A stretch of DNA of 64,000 nt from Acidobacteriota bacterium (GTDB lineage: Bacteria > Acidobacteriota > Thermoanaerobaculia > UBA5066 > Gp7-AA6), in contig JAIVJS010000071.1 of NCBI GenBank assembly GCA_020199905.1, positions 177,501 to 241,500 on the forward strand, written 5' to 3'. The notes below the pieces were generated by a model. It did no database searches. It saw only the letters and a program-made list of their open reading frames with translations, and was not told the DNA's origin. Within the stretch, counting starts at the first letter, position 1; every line of letters starts with the position of its first letter. Both the position numbers and the translations under genes were made by a program. This document shows, one piece after another, positions 18,112 through 27,765 of the stretch.

Positions 18112-20757
18112 TCAGCGGGGGTGCAGGTCGATCAATACGAGGTCGGAGTTCTGGCGATAGCGGTCGAAGACGATCTGCCTGCCGTCGGGCGATACGTCGA
18201 AACTTCGCATGACGATTTGTCGCGCCAGCTTCGTCAACTGGCGCTGCCTGCCGGTCGCAAGATCCAGCAGCGAGAAGTTCTGCAGCCACAACACGCCCTG
18301 CGTAACGACCAGACTCTTCCCGTCGGGCAGGAACCGGTACCGGTCGCCCGTGTTCCCGACCCAGATCTCCGGCAGCCGGAAAGGCTGCTTGTCCGGCGTG
18401 ATGCCCTGAAGCCGGACCGTCGCGGAACCCTGGCCCTCGGAGTAGAGGATCAAGCGCCCATCGGGCGACCAGACCGGATTGGAGATGACGGAGCTCACTC
18501 CGTCGACCAGGCGGACCGGCGTTCCGCCATCCACCGGTACTTTGAAGAGCGGATATGCGTTGCCTTCGCGTCCGGCGACGGCGATCCATTTTCCGTCGGG
18601 GGACCAGGATGGAGCGCCGCGGACTTCCAGTGTCTCCGCAGCGCGATGAACATCGGTGCCGTCTGAGGTCATCACGTGAAGGCGCCCGCGTCCTTCATTG
18701 CGAACCACGAAGCAGATCCGGGTCCCGTCGGGGGAGACGGCCGGCGCAGAGACGACGCCGCCGTCGCTTCCCTTCCATAACTCCGTTTCCATGCCGTCCT
18801 TGAGCTTCCAGAGGCCGTCCGCCGCCCCCTTTGAGCCCAGATAGAGAAGATAGTCGCGGCCGAAGCGGGGCGCGCCGGCGCGCACCGTTGACAGTTTGAG
18901 TTGACTCACGCTGGACTCATCGACGACCTGGTCCGTGATCGGCACTGTCCAGAGGTCTCGCACGGGATTCGCCACGGTCGCGACCAGTCGCTGTCCGTCG
19001 GCGCTGGCGCCGACTGAAACGTACTCCTCGAGGCCCGCGCTTACCGGGTGAGGGATCCGCCTTTCGACGTCCATCGCGTAGAGGCCGGAACCGGAACCGT
19101 CCTCCCGCATCGCGGTATAGATCAGGGTCCGATAGTTGAGCAGGCGCGGATACGCGACTCTCGAATTGTGATGGGTCATTCGCTCGGCGGCCCCTCCCGC
19201 CGAAGAGACCCGCCATATGTCCATTTCGTCCGGTGGGATCCCGCGGACGAAATAGAGGAAGCGACCGTCCGGCGACCAGGTGACGTAGTGCTCGTGGATC
19301 CCGGGCTTGTCGACACAGATCTTCCTGGCGTTCCCCCCGTTTCGATCGGCGATGAAAATCGGATCACCGGGGGCCGGAGCGTAATACGCGATCCGACTCC
19401 GGTCGGGCGACCAGGCCGCCTCAACGGCGTTCGGCAGGAATACTCGCGGCGCCCCTCCGATCGTTGGCGCGAGCCAGACGCTGTGCTGCTTTCCGTCCGG
19501 CGAGTTGATGCGGAACCACACGTGGGCTCCGTCGTCGGAGAATCCGACGTTATGAACGATCGTATTGGCGAGGGTCGGGAACCGGGCCTTGGTGAGGTTC
19601 AGAAACTCGCCGCTGCCTACCTGACCCACCCAGGCGTCGAACGACCCGTCATGGTCCGAGAGAAACGCCACGAACTTGCCATCGGAGGAGATGCTCGCAT
19701 CGAGCTCTGAACCTTCCCACGACGTGAAACGGCTGAAGCGAGCACCGGCGAGGGGGCTCTGCCAGACGGTGCGGCGGAGACTCCAGGCCGTCGCGCCCAG
19801 CGCGACGACAATCGCAGCCGCAACCACCGCTGGGATCCAGGCGCGACGGTGCGACGGCGCTGAAACTCTGAGCGACTCCGTTGCGCTGGTGACTTCGGAA
19901 AGGTGGTTCCTGACCGACGCGAGGTCTCGGGCCAGGTCTTTGGTCGAGGCGTAGCGCTCCTCGGGGTCCTTGGCGAGGCACCGTTCGACGACCCACCGCA
20001 AGGGCACCGGAACCTCCGGATTCACGGTGCCGATCGCCTCGGGGTCGTCTCGGATGATCGCCGTGAGAGTCTCCGGAGGCGTTTTTCCCTCGAACGCCCG
20101 CTTACCCGTCGCAAGCTCATACAGAACGGAACCCAGGGAGAACTGGTCCGAGCGGTAATCCACCAGATGACCGCTCGCCTGCTCGGGCGACATGTAACCA
20201 ACCGTCCCGAGCACGATCCCGGGACTGGTTCCTGTCTGGGTCGGCAGATGCGACGCCTCGCCGCTGCCCGATTCCGTCTGGGACAGCTTCGCAAGTCCGA
20301 AGTCGAGGATCTTGACTATTCCGTCCTTCGTGACCATCACGTTCTCTGGCTTCAAGTCCCGGTGCACGATGCCGGCCTCGTGCGCCTTGGCCAGACCGTC
20401 GGCTAGCTGGACGCCGATCCGAAGAAACCGGGGGACCGGCAGCGATCCTTCCGCGAGTACCGAACGAAGCGACTCGCCGTTCACCAGCTCCATCGCTATG
20501 TAGGAAGTCGAGTCCGACACCCCAATGTCATAAATTGTGACGATATTGGTGTGATTCAGCGACGAGGCCGAGCGCGCCTCCCTCTCGAAGCGCTTCAGGC
20601 GTTCGGGTTCCAACGCGAGCGCCGCCGGCAGCACCTTGATCGCCACCTCGCGCCCGAGTCGCGTGTCCCGCGCCCGGTACACCTCCCCCATTCCGCCCGC
20701 ACCGAGCGGCGAAATGACCTCATAGGGGCCCAGGCGGGTCCCGCTCGTGACGCTCAT
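18112..20757 (-). CDS. Membrane Ser/Thr protein kinase with C-terminal TolB/WD40-like propeller
   Basis: 881 aa. The Hanks-type kinase domain spans residues about 12-280: GAGGMGEVYRARD glycine loop, K41 in VAIKVL, HRDLKPEN catalytic loop, DFGLAKL, GTVGYMSPEQASG activation segment. One transmembrane helix follows at about 309-331. The extracytoplasmic part has repeated SPDG motifs (WSPDRSRIAYY, WSPDGRFLYFV, WSPDGKWIAVAG, WSPDGRLILYS), a beta-propeller likely sensing a ligand. Common Acidobacterial architecture. Convergent with DUF1501 and more A+T-rich than its neighbours at its 5' end. A remnant of a second propeller of this type lies near 21.8 kb. Confidence 0.93.
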   Translation of the reverse strand: MSVTSGTRLGPYEVISPLGAGGMGEVYRARDTRLGREVAIKVLPAALALEPERLKRFEREARSASSLNHTNIVTIYDIGVSDSTSYIAMELVNGESLRSVLAEGSLPVPRFLRIGVQLADGLAKAHEAGIVHRDLKPENVMVTKDGIVKILDFGLAKLSQTESGSGEASHLPTQTGTSPGIVLGTVGYMSPEQASGHLVDYRSDQFSLGSVLYELATGKRAFEGKTPPETLTAIIRDDPEAIGTVNPEVPVPLRWVVERCLAKDPEERYASTKDLARDLASVRNHLSEVTSATESLRVSAPSHRRAWIPAVVAAAIVVALGATAWSLRRTVWQSPLAGARFSRFTSWEGSELDASISSDGKFVAFLSDHDGSFDAWVGQVGSGEFLNLTKARFPTLANTIVHNVGFSDDGAHVWFRINSPDGKQHSVWLAPTIGGAPRVFLPNAVEAAWSPDRSRIAYYAPAPGDPIFIADRNGGNARKICVDKPGIHEHYVTWSPDGRFLYFVRGIPPDEMDIWRVSSAGGAAERMTHHNSRVAYPRLLNYRTLIYTAMREDGSGSGLYAMDVERRIPHPVSAGLEEYVSVGASADGQRLVATVANPVRDLWTVPITDQVVDESSVSQLKLSTVRAGAPRFGRDYLLYLGSKGAADGLWKLKDGMETELWKGSDGGVVSAPAVSPDGTRICFVVRNEGRGRLHVMTSDGTDVHRAAETLEVRGAPSWSPDGKWIAVAGREGNAYPLFKVPVDGGTPVRLVDGVSSVISNPVWSPDGRLILYSEGQGSATVRLQGITPDKQPFRLPEIWVGNTGDRYRFLPDGKSLVVTQGVLWLQNFSLLDLATGRQRQLTKLARQIVMRSFDVSPDGRQIVFDRYRQNSDLVLIDLHPR

Positions 20758-20997
20758 GGAGGAGCGGAATGAATTCTATCCTTGCGCCGAGAACGCTGCT
20801 GGTCCCGTAAAACGAGCGAGCGGAAGCGACGCGTGCGGCTGCCATGGCTTGGCTTTCAGGAAAGACTGGTTTGAACATCCAAATCGGTTCCGTGAACCGC
20901 TCTCGGATTTCAGCCCTGGCCAGACGGCAACCAGGACCGCAAGCGAGAAAACAACGAGGAAGTCATCCCCACGTCCGCCGCGGAACTTATCGCGCCA
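20758..20997. other. Non-coding stretch upstream of the kinase and the DUF1501 remnant
   Basis: No convincing gene. It contains a TAGAAT element on the minus strand (20,773-20,778), a weak -10 candidate for the kinase, with no good -35. No ribosome site and no conserved protein segment are seen. With the next entries it forms about 1.9 kb without an intact gene. Confidence 0.5.
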
Positions 20998-21681
20998 TCA
21001 CGGGCCGGCCTGCGAGCCGGCGCGTCCTCGTCGCCATCTTTCAGAGGGGCGCCGTCGACGGGCTGAACGTCGTCGTCCCGTACGCGGAGAAGGCGTACTA
21101 CGACGCGAGGCCGTCGATCGCGATCCCCCGGCCCGGCTCGGCGGACAGCGCGGCGCTCGATCTCGACGGATTCTTCGGCCTGCATCCTTGCTTGCCCCCG
21201 TCCTGCCGCTCTTCAAGGACGGATCCGCCGCGTTCGTCCACGCCGTCGGCAGCCCGGACGCGACGCGCTCCCATTTCGAGCCCAGGACTTCATGGAGTCG
21301 GGAACGCCGGGCGTGAAGTCGACCTCGGACGGGTTTCTGTCCCGTGCGGTCTCGGAGAAGAAGGTCGCGAAACCGTCGCCCCTCCGCGCGCTCGCGGTCT
21401 CCCCTTCTCTTCCGAGGATCCTCCCGGGCTCCGCCGGGGCCGTCTCGATGACGAGCGTCGCGGACTTCGGGATCCGAGCGGGCGCCTCGAGCGGAGCGGC
21501 GTCCGATTCGTTCGAGTCGATGTACTCCGAGGCGGTGGCGGGCACTCTGCAGCGGACGGCGCGCGATTCGTTCGACGCGGTGAAGATTTTGAAGTCCGCG
21601 GACCCGTCGAAGATCACGCCTGAAAACGGTGCCGAGTACCCGAAAGGGCCGTTTGGAAACTCGCTCAAAGCGCTCAGGTAG
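20998..21681 (+). pseudogene. DUF1501 remnant (truncated, two frameshifts)
   Basis: Clear decayed paralogue of the intact DUF1501 gene at 16.8 kb. Homology starts at PASRRVLVAIFQRGAVDGL and runs to FFGLHP. The frame then shifts near 21,187 (LAPVLPLFKDGSAAFVHAV continues in another frame) and again near 21,285 (MESGTPGVKSTSDGFLSRA). It stops after KGPFGNSLKALR, where the intact copy continues with QIAQLI and the GGWDTH core. The Tat signal, the C-terminal third and all late motifs are missing. Divergence from the intact copy is spread over the whole length, so the duplication is not recent. Confidence 0.88.
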
Positions 21682-21769
21682 GAACTCTCGCCACGGTGTC
21701 GTTGGCCGGCGGTGCGCCCCAGGACGTTCTCGAAAACGTTTAGAGCGCGGAAACACGCCCCCTCGCCCA

Positions 21770-21940
21770 GGATGCGGACGCCGGAAAGAGGCGACTCCGC
21801 GGCCGACCGGCGCCGGTTGGGAGAAGGACCAGGACCGCGGCGAGGCGGTGCGGCGCTGAAAGAGCCCATCGTCCGTCCGGCGACAGAGCAAAGGCCAGGC
21901 CGTTCCCGAGGCGCACCGCAGGCGAACCGTCGGTCTTGCG
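21770..21940 (-). pseudogene. Remnant of a TolB/WD40-like kinase propeller
   Basis: Minus-strand reading gives VRLGNGLAFALSPDGRWALS followed by VLVLLPTGAGRPR. This is the pattern of propeller blades in Acidobacterial kinase-TolB proteins (RLGEGxAxALSPDGRW...LLPTGAGEPR). Nothing upstream or downstream extends it into a gene, and the flanking frames are closed or low-complexity. Interpreted as a short fossil. Confidence 0.5.
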
Positions 21941-22604
21941 CTTTCGGGATCGACTCGCCGAGCGTCCCGCCCACGTCGACATGGAGTCGGCCGGCGAGCG
22001 CCGGACGGTCACTGTGAGCGCCTTCGACCTCGTGTGGTACACCCGGGCGCTCCTCACCACGAGAAACGCGATCGCGCACCTTCCCGCGCTCTTCCAGGCA
22101 ATGGACGACGGTAACTTCACCGAACTCGGCAGAATGGCCGACGGCTGGCGCACGGCCCCCGCACCCAACGCGACGGTCTTCACGCATCGCTGCAGCTCGG
22201 CCGCTTCGTTGGAAAGAGAGCAGCGGATCGCGCGGGAGCGGCCGTCCGCCGCACTCGGCGACGCAACGGACTTTGCATCTCCGGAAGCGGCGCGATGCCC
22301 CAGGCACGACAACGTGAGCGGAACTCTGGACGGCGATGCTCCGGAATCGAATGCCGACGAAGTGATCCGGGATTTCCCGAACGGCGTGCATCTCCATGTC
22401 GACGGAGCCGCCCACGCGCTCCTCGGGCTCAACGATGCCGCAACCCGCGAGAGCATCGTGCGATTCCTCGGCACCGGAAGGCTCGGGAAGATTCGACTCG
22501 CCCTTCCCGCACTCGCGTTCGAACGCCGTGAATCGGGCCGGGCCCGGCCTCTCGTCGCCGGCGGGACGATACCCGCGCCTTCGCTGTTCGGGATCGCTCG
22601 CTGA
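21936..22604 (+). pseudogene. C-terminal remnant of an alpha/beta hydrolase (TAP-like)
   Basis: 222-codon open stretch with fragments of the C-terminal part of a secreted alpha/beta hydrolase: AFDLVWYTRALL, RMADGWRTAPAPNATVFTHRCSS, LGDATDFASPEA, SGTLDGDAPESNADEVI (the charge-relay Asp loop) and FPNGVHLHVDGAAHALLG (the His loop). The nucleophile elbow and N-terminal two thirds are absent, and a strand just before SGTLDG seems lost. Not a functional enzyme; assignment rests on motif order. Confidence 0.55.
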
Positions 22605-22645
22605 GGATTGGACTCCGGGCGAAGAACTGCGGCGGCGAGAACCGC

Positions 22646-23806
<1,161 letters not shown>

Positions 23807-23834
23807 TTTCACTCCAAAGCCCGGCCAAGGGCCG

Positions 23835-24908
23835 TCAGGGAGGGCCGCCTTCGGTCCGCGACGGAACCTCGCAGACCGTCCCGCGGATCGTCTCGACGAA
23901 ATGCGCTCCGAATGCCTGCGCCGGGGTCCACGTTCCCGGGGCGACATCGCCCGCGAGAACGCGCCGGGCGCTCGCAACGGCGGACTCCGCGGTGAAGTCG
24001 TAGCCCTCGAGCGTCGTCACGCGGCCCTCGACCGCGCGCCCTCCGGAGGCCTCCGCCCGGCCCCAGACCTGGTAGCGCTCGCGGCTCCGCTCCTCCACCG
24101 ACGGACCCGACACCCGCGAGACGATGACGCGCTCGATCACGCGCCGGAGAGGTCCCCACCCGAGAACGGGCGCGACGAGGCGGAGGCGGCGGGCGGACGC
24201 AATCGCGCTCGAAGACGCGGCCGCGTACGTTTCGATGTTCGGAATGCCGGTCGAGCGCCAGGCCGTCGAGAGATCGCCCCAGGGGACGGTCATCGCGCGG
24301 CGCGTCCGGTCCGCGAACGGGATGTCCCGCGTCTTCCAGGCGGAGGGAACGGCGACGAGCCTCCCGCCGATTCGGACGAGTCCCCCGCTTCCCGCTCCCT
24401 GAAGCATCGTCTTCGCGGTTCCCGGAGACGGGCGAAATCCGCGAAAGGCGAGCGTCAGCCGGTCGGCGTCCGGAAGAAGGTGAGCGAGTAGAGCCGCGAG
24501 GCAGTCCGTCGGTACGACGTCGAAGCCGACTCCTGGAAGTACCGCGATGCCCGCGGCCTTCGCCTCTTCGCTCCTCTCGAACAGGGCCTCGAAGACCGCG
24601 ACCTCGCCGGTGATGTCCAGATACGCCGTTCGGGCGGCGAGGCACGCGTCCAGAGCCGGAGAGCTGGTACGAGAGAAAGGTCCGGCGGCGAGCAACATCG
24701 CATCGAACGGCTGGAGCGCCCGGGAGGAGGCCGGCCGGTCGGCGAGATCGAAGACGCGAAAGTCGACACCGGCGGACCGGGCGACCGGCTCGATTGCCTC
24801 CCGGCGCCGGCCGGCGATCACGGGCTGCAGGCCGGCCCGCAAGGCAGTCTCGAGGATCAACCGGCCGGTGTACCCGTTCGCTCCGTATAGGAGCAGCCCG
24901 CCGGTCAC
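23835..24908 (-). CDS. Saccharopine dehydrogenase-like (trans-acting enoyl reductase type) oxidoreductase
   Basis: 357 aa. N-terminal Rossmann motif LLLYGANGYTGRLI, then VIAGRRREAIEP and LLAAGPFSRTSSPALDACLAARTAYLDITGE, diagnostic of the saccharopine dehydrogenase/YMR226-type membrane oxidoreductase family, and VLPGVGFDVVPTDCLAALLA. Family members act in lipid or polyketide metabolism as well as unknown roles. GTG start at 24908 overlaps the hydrolase stop (GTGA), so the two are likely co-expressed. Confidence 0.82.
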   Translation of the reverse strand: MTGGLLLYGANGYTGRLILETALRAGLQPVIAGRRREAIEPVARSAGVDFRVFDLADRPASSRALQPFDAMLLAAGPFSRTSSPALDACLAARTAYLDITGEVAVFEALFERSEEAKAAGIAVLPGVGFDVVPTDCLAALLAHLLPDADRLTLAFRGFRPSPGTAKTMLQGAGSGGLVRIGGRLVAVPSAWKTRDIPFADRTRRAMTVPWGDLSTAWRSTGIPNIETYAAASSSAIASARRLRLVAPVLGWGPLRRVIERVIVSRVSGPSVEERSRERYQVWGRAEASGGRAVEGRVTTLEGYDFTAESAVASARRVLAGDVAPGTWTPAQAFGAHFVETIRGTVCEVPSRTEGGPP

Positions 24909-25825
24909 TGTGGTGTCTCCGGCAACTGCTTCAGAAATTCGGCGACGGTCCGGGAGAAGCCTGCCGGGTCCTCTTCCTGCGGCAGATGGCCGACGTCCGG
25001 CATCACCACGAACCGCGCTCCCTCGATCGCGGACGACAGAGCCAGCCCCTGCGACGGCTCGAGAAGAGCGTCCTCTTTGCCCCACAACACCAGGGTGGGA
25101 GCCCGGATCTTTTCCAGCATCCGCTCCGTGCCGCGGGTGTTCATCCGGACCGCGGCCAGAGCCGCGCGGCGCGTCCCCGGCACCGGAATCGGGTACCACC
25201 AGTCGTTCACCGTCGTTTGGGTCACGCGCTCCGGCCGGGCGTAGAGGCGGTGCCGCAGCGTGTACGCCATGACGGGCCGCGTAAGAAGCTCGATCTGCAG
25301 ATCCCCGACCACGGGAGTCCGGAGCACGCGAAAACCGATCGGAATCGCGATGCCGGGGAACGCGGCGTCGGCGAGCACCAGGGCGGCGACGCGGTCCGGA
25401 CGCGCCGCGGCCACCGCTTCGCAGACCGCGCCCCCGAAGGAACTGCAGACGAGGCAGACGCGGCGAAGGCCTCGGACGTCGAGGTACCTCAGGAGGCGCT
25501 CGGCCTGCCCCAGCGCGGTGTAGTCGTAGGGCCAGGGCCGGTCCGAGAATCCGGAGCCGGGAAGGTCTACCGCGATCGCCTGCCGGCCGGCCGCCGCGTC
25601 CGCGAGGACCTGCCTCCAGGTCACGGAGCTCGACAGGAATCCGTGCACGAAGATCACCGGGTCACCCGCGCCGCGAAGTCCGCCGGACTCCCTCGAGCGC
25701 CATCGAACCCCGTCGACGACCGTATCGCGGTCGCCGACGGAGAGCGGAGGGATCGTCCCGCGCGTTTCCGTCGCGCGCCGCAATCCGATGAGCAGCGCGA
25801 GCAGCAGACAGAGCGAGCCGACCAT
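24905..25825 (-). CDS. Alpha/beta hydrolase with N-terminal membrane anchor
   Basis: 306 aa from the ATG at 25825; an in-frame start at 25930 would add 35 residues without homology. A hydrophobic anchor (VGSLCLLLALLIGL) is followed by the oxyanion segment VIFVHGFLSSSVTW and AVDLPGSGFSDRP. The nucleophile elbow is VCSSFGGAV (Cys in place of the first Gly of GxSxG), LVLWGKEDALLE holds the Asp loop, and PDVGHLPQEE the catalytic His. Catalytic Ser, Asp and His are all present. Substrate unknown; coupled with the adjacent oxidoreductase. Confidence 0.82.
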   Translation of the reverse strand: MVGSLCLLLALLIGLRRATETRGTIPPLSVGDRDTVVDGVRWRSRESGGLRGAGDPVIFVHGFLSSSVTWRQVLADAAAGRQAIAVDLPGSGFSDRPWPYDYTALGQAERLLRYLDVRGLRRVCLVCSSFGGAVCEAVAAARPDRVAALVLADAAFPGIAIPIGFRVLRTPVVGDLQIELLTRPVMAYTLRHRLYARPERVTQTTVNDWWYPIPVPGTRRAALAAVRMNTRGTERMLEKIRAPTLVLWGKEDALLEPSQGLALSSAIEGARFVVMPDVGHLPQEEDPAGFSRTVAEFLKQLPETPQ

Positions 25826-25924
25826 CCGGACGAGACAACCCAGAGCGACCTCCCCGACCGACCGAGCCGGCCCGTCCGGCAAAAGAGGCCCGGATTGTAA
25901 GGCCCCGCCGGTCGGCGGCCGTCT

Positions 25925-25940
25925 TGGCACGGTCCCTGCT
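25925..25940 (+). promoter_or_regulatory. Sigma-54-type (-24/-12) promoter for the BON lipoprotein genes
   Basis: TGGCACGGTCCCTGCT matches the consensus TGGCACG-N4-TTGCW at all but one defined position, with GG and GC exactly 10 bases apart. The predicted transcription start is about 25,950, seven bases before the ATG at 25,957. Spacing and match are visible; activity is inferred. Confidence 0.6.
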
Positions 25941-25956
25941 TTTTGTCCGTTTCAGG

Positions 25957-26364
25957 ATGGTAAGCCGGAGGACGTCGCAGCCGATCGGTCGGGCCGCCAG
26001 AGCGGCCGGCGCCGCTCTGCTCGCGGCGACGCTCGGCGTCGGATGCGCCAGCTCCGCCCACAACGCGTCCACGGCCGCGGATCGCGAGCTTTCCCGCCGC
26101 GCCAACGAGGCTCTCGCACAGGCGGGCCTCGATACGCACCGTCTCGAGGCGCGCTCGTATCGCGGGGTCGTCGCACTCCTCGGGCAGGGTCAGGACGGGG
26201 AGGCCCAGGAGGCGCAGCGCGCCGTGCTTTCCGTGCCGGGCGTCGTTCGAGTCAATAACCTGGTTCTCAGTAGGGGCTCTTCGACGAGTTCGGGATTCTC
26301 CCGGGCGAAGGGGGCTCCGATCATCGCCCGGGTCGAAACGGCCCAGCAGGCAAAGGAGGAGTAG
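25957..26364 (+). CDS. BON-domain lipoprotein (OsmY-like)
   Basis: 135 aa from the ATG at 25957. Signal sequence (GRAARAAGAALLAATLGVGC) ends in a lipobox GVGC, so it is an exported lipoprotein. A single BON domain follows: ANEALAQAGLDTHRLEARSYRGVVALLGQG and VLSVPGVVRVNNLVL. BON proteins bind membranes or peptidoglycan and are often stress-induced in Gram-negatives. Preceded by a sigma-54-type promoter; the stop is two bases before the next BON gene. Confidence 0.82.
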   Translation: MVSRRTSQPIGRAARAAGAALLAATLGVGCASSAHNASTAADRELSRRANEALAQAGLDTHRLEARSYRGVVALLGQGQDGEAQEAQRAVLSVPGVVRVNNLVLSRGSSTSSGFSRAKGAPIIARVETAQQAKEE

Positions 26365-26366
26365 TC

Positions 26367-26687
26367 ATGGTGCAACGCTTCAGAGGATTGGTGGGAATCG
26401 CGGCCATCGTGGTTCTCGCGTCGTTCGTGGCCGGTTGCAAGACCAGCACGTCCGCGGGGACGCAGGTGGATGACGCGGGGATCAAGACATCGGTCAAGGC
26501 GAAGCTGGCGGCGGACGTGAAGCTGTCGACGCTCACCAACATCGAAGTCAACTCGACGAACGGCGTCGTGACCCTCGCCGGCCAGGTGGACAACCCGGAC
26601 CAGAAGCGGATGGCGGCGGACGTCGCCCGCTCGGTGAATGGGGTCGTCCGGGTGAACAACAACCTTCAGGTCAAGAACCCCTCCTAG
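26367..26687 (+). CDS. BON-domain lipoprotein
   Basis: 106 aa. Signal peptide LVGIAAIVVLASFVAGC with a lipobox cysteine, then a complete BON domain: IKTSVKAKLAADVKLSTLTNIEVNSTNGVVTLAGQVDNP and VNGVVRVNNNLQVKNPS. GGAGGAG overlaps the end of the preceding BON gene at a good distance from the ATG. Forms a two-gene unit closed by the terminator at 26,707-26,753. Confidence 0.88.
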   Translation: MVQRFRGLVGIAAIVVLASFVAGCKTSTSAGTQVDDAGIKTSVKAKLAADVKLSTLTNIEVNSTNGVVTLAGQVDNPDQKRMAADVARSVNGVVRVNNNLQVKNPS

Positions 26688-26706
26688 ACGCCTCGCAAGA
26701 CATCCC

Positions 26707-26753
26707 GGCCGGGAGTCGGTGGAGTCTTTCCGCTGACGCCCGGCCTTTTTTTT
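26707..26753 (+). terminator. Rho-independent terminator of the BON operon
   Basis: GGCCGGGAGTC (26,707-26,717) pairs with GACGCCCGGCC (26,735-26,745) with one mismatch over 11 bp, followed at once by eight T residues. It lies 20 bp after the second BON stop. Confidence 0.9.
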
Positions 26754-26793
26754 GCGCCGAGTCCCGAACACCCGGAAAGGTAAGCTCCCGCGG

Positions 26794-27747
26794 GTGCCGA
26801 CCTGGAAGCTCACCCTCGAGTACGACGGCACGCGCTACCACGGCTGGCAGTCCCAGAAGAACGCGGATCGCACGGTGCAGGGGGTTCTCGGACGCGCCGC
26901 CCGAGAGCTGCTCGGCGAGGACGCGACGGTCGGAGGCGCCGGCCGGACAGACGCCGGAGTCCACGCGCTCGCTCAGATCGCGCACGTCAAGGCGCGGAAG
27001 GAGCTCTCTCCGGTCGAGATCCAGCACGGGTTGAACGACCGGCTCCCCTTCGACGTCAACGTGATGTCAGTTGAGCCGGCCCCTCCGGATTTCCACGCGC
27101 GCCACGACGCGGCGTCGCGCCGCTACCTGTACCGGATCTCCCGGCGCCGGACCGCGTTCGAGAAACGGCTCGTCTGGTGGGTCAAGGACAGCCTCGACGC
27201 CTCGACGATGCGCGAGGCGGCGCGCCTCTTCGTCGGACGCCACGACTTTTCCGCCTTCTGCGAGAACGCCGCCGGGCTCGATTCGACGGAGGTCGTGGTC
27301 GTGGCGAGCGAGGTCACGGAGGCCGGCCAGGAAATCCACTATCGGATCGAGGCGTCGCACTTTCTCTGGAAGATGGTCCGCCGCCTGGTCGGAACGCTGA
27401 TCGAGGTCGGGCGGGGCAATCTCTCGGTGGACGAAGCTCGCCGCCTGCTGGATGAGCGGCTGCCCGGCTCGACCGCGGTGTGGACTGCGCCTCCGTCGGG
27501 TCTTTTTCTGGAGGAGGTCCGCTACGGGAAGACGGCGCCCGCGCTCGTCTCGCGCCGCGACCGGGTCGCGGCCCCGGCGCCACGCGTCCGGCCGATCGGA
27601 CCCTCGGGCCCGGCGGCCCGTGTCTCCGGCGGCTCTTCCGGGCAGAAGCGCGCCGGGAAAATCCCCCACCGGCCCCTGGGCCCAACCGGCCCTCGCCACG
27701 GTCCCGCCGGTCCGTCGGCGCCGCGAGGCCCGCGAAAGCGGGGATAG
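26794..27747 (+). CDS. truA: tRNA pseudouridine(38-40) synthase with basic C-terminal tail
   Basis: Converts U38-U40 of tRNA anticodon arms to pseudouridine. GTG start at 26794 gives the family N-terminus WKLTLEYDGTRYHGWQSQKN. The catalytic Asp is in GAGRTDAGVHALAQ, with LNDRLPFDVNV, RYLYRIS and FLWKMVRRLVGTLIEVG following. The enzyme should end around residue 255. Some 60 more residues rich in Pro, Gly, Arg and Lys (from VSRRDRVAAPAPRV to PRGPRKRG) form an unstructured cationic tail, possibly an RNA-contacting extension. Convergent with purL, 18 bp apart. Confidence 0.92.
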   Translation: MPTWKLTLEYDGTRYHGWQSQKNADRTVQGVLGRAARELLGEDATVGGAGRTDAGVHALAQIAHVKARKELSPVEIQHGLNDRLPFDVNVMSVEPAPPDFHARHDAASRRYLYRISRRRTAFEKRLVWWVKDSLDASTMREAARLFVGRHDFSAFCENAAGLDSTEVVVVASEVTEAGQEIHYRIEASHFLWKMVRRLVGTLIEVGRGNLSVDEARRLLDERLPGSTAVWTAPPSGLFLEEVRYGKTAPALVSRRDRVAAPAPRVRPIGPSGPAARVSGGSSGQKRAGKIPHRPLGPTGPRHGPAGPSAPRGPRKRG

Positions 27748-27765
27748 TCCGCCCGCCGCAACCCG

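Noticed and set aside
20990-22604. Insertion sequence as cause of the remnants
   Set aside because: No transposase fragment, terminal inverted repeat or target duplication could be seen.
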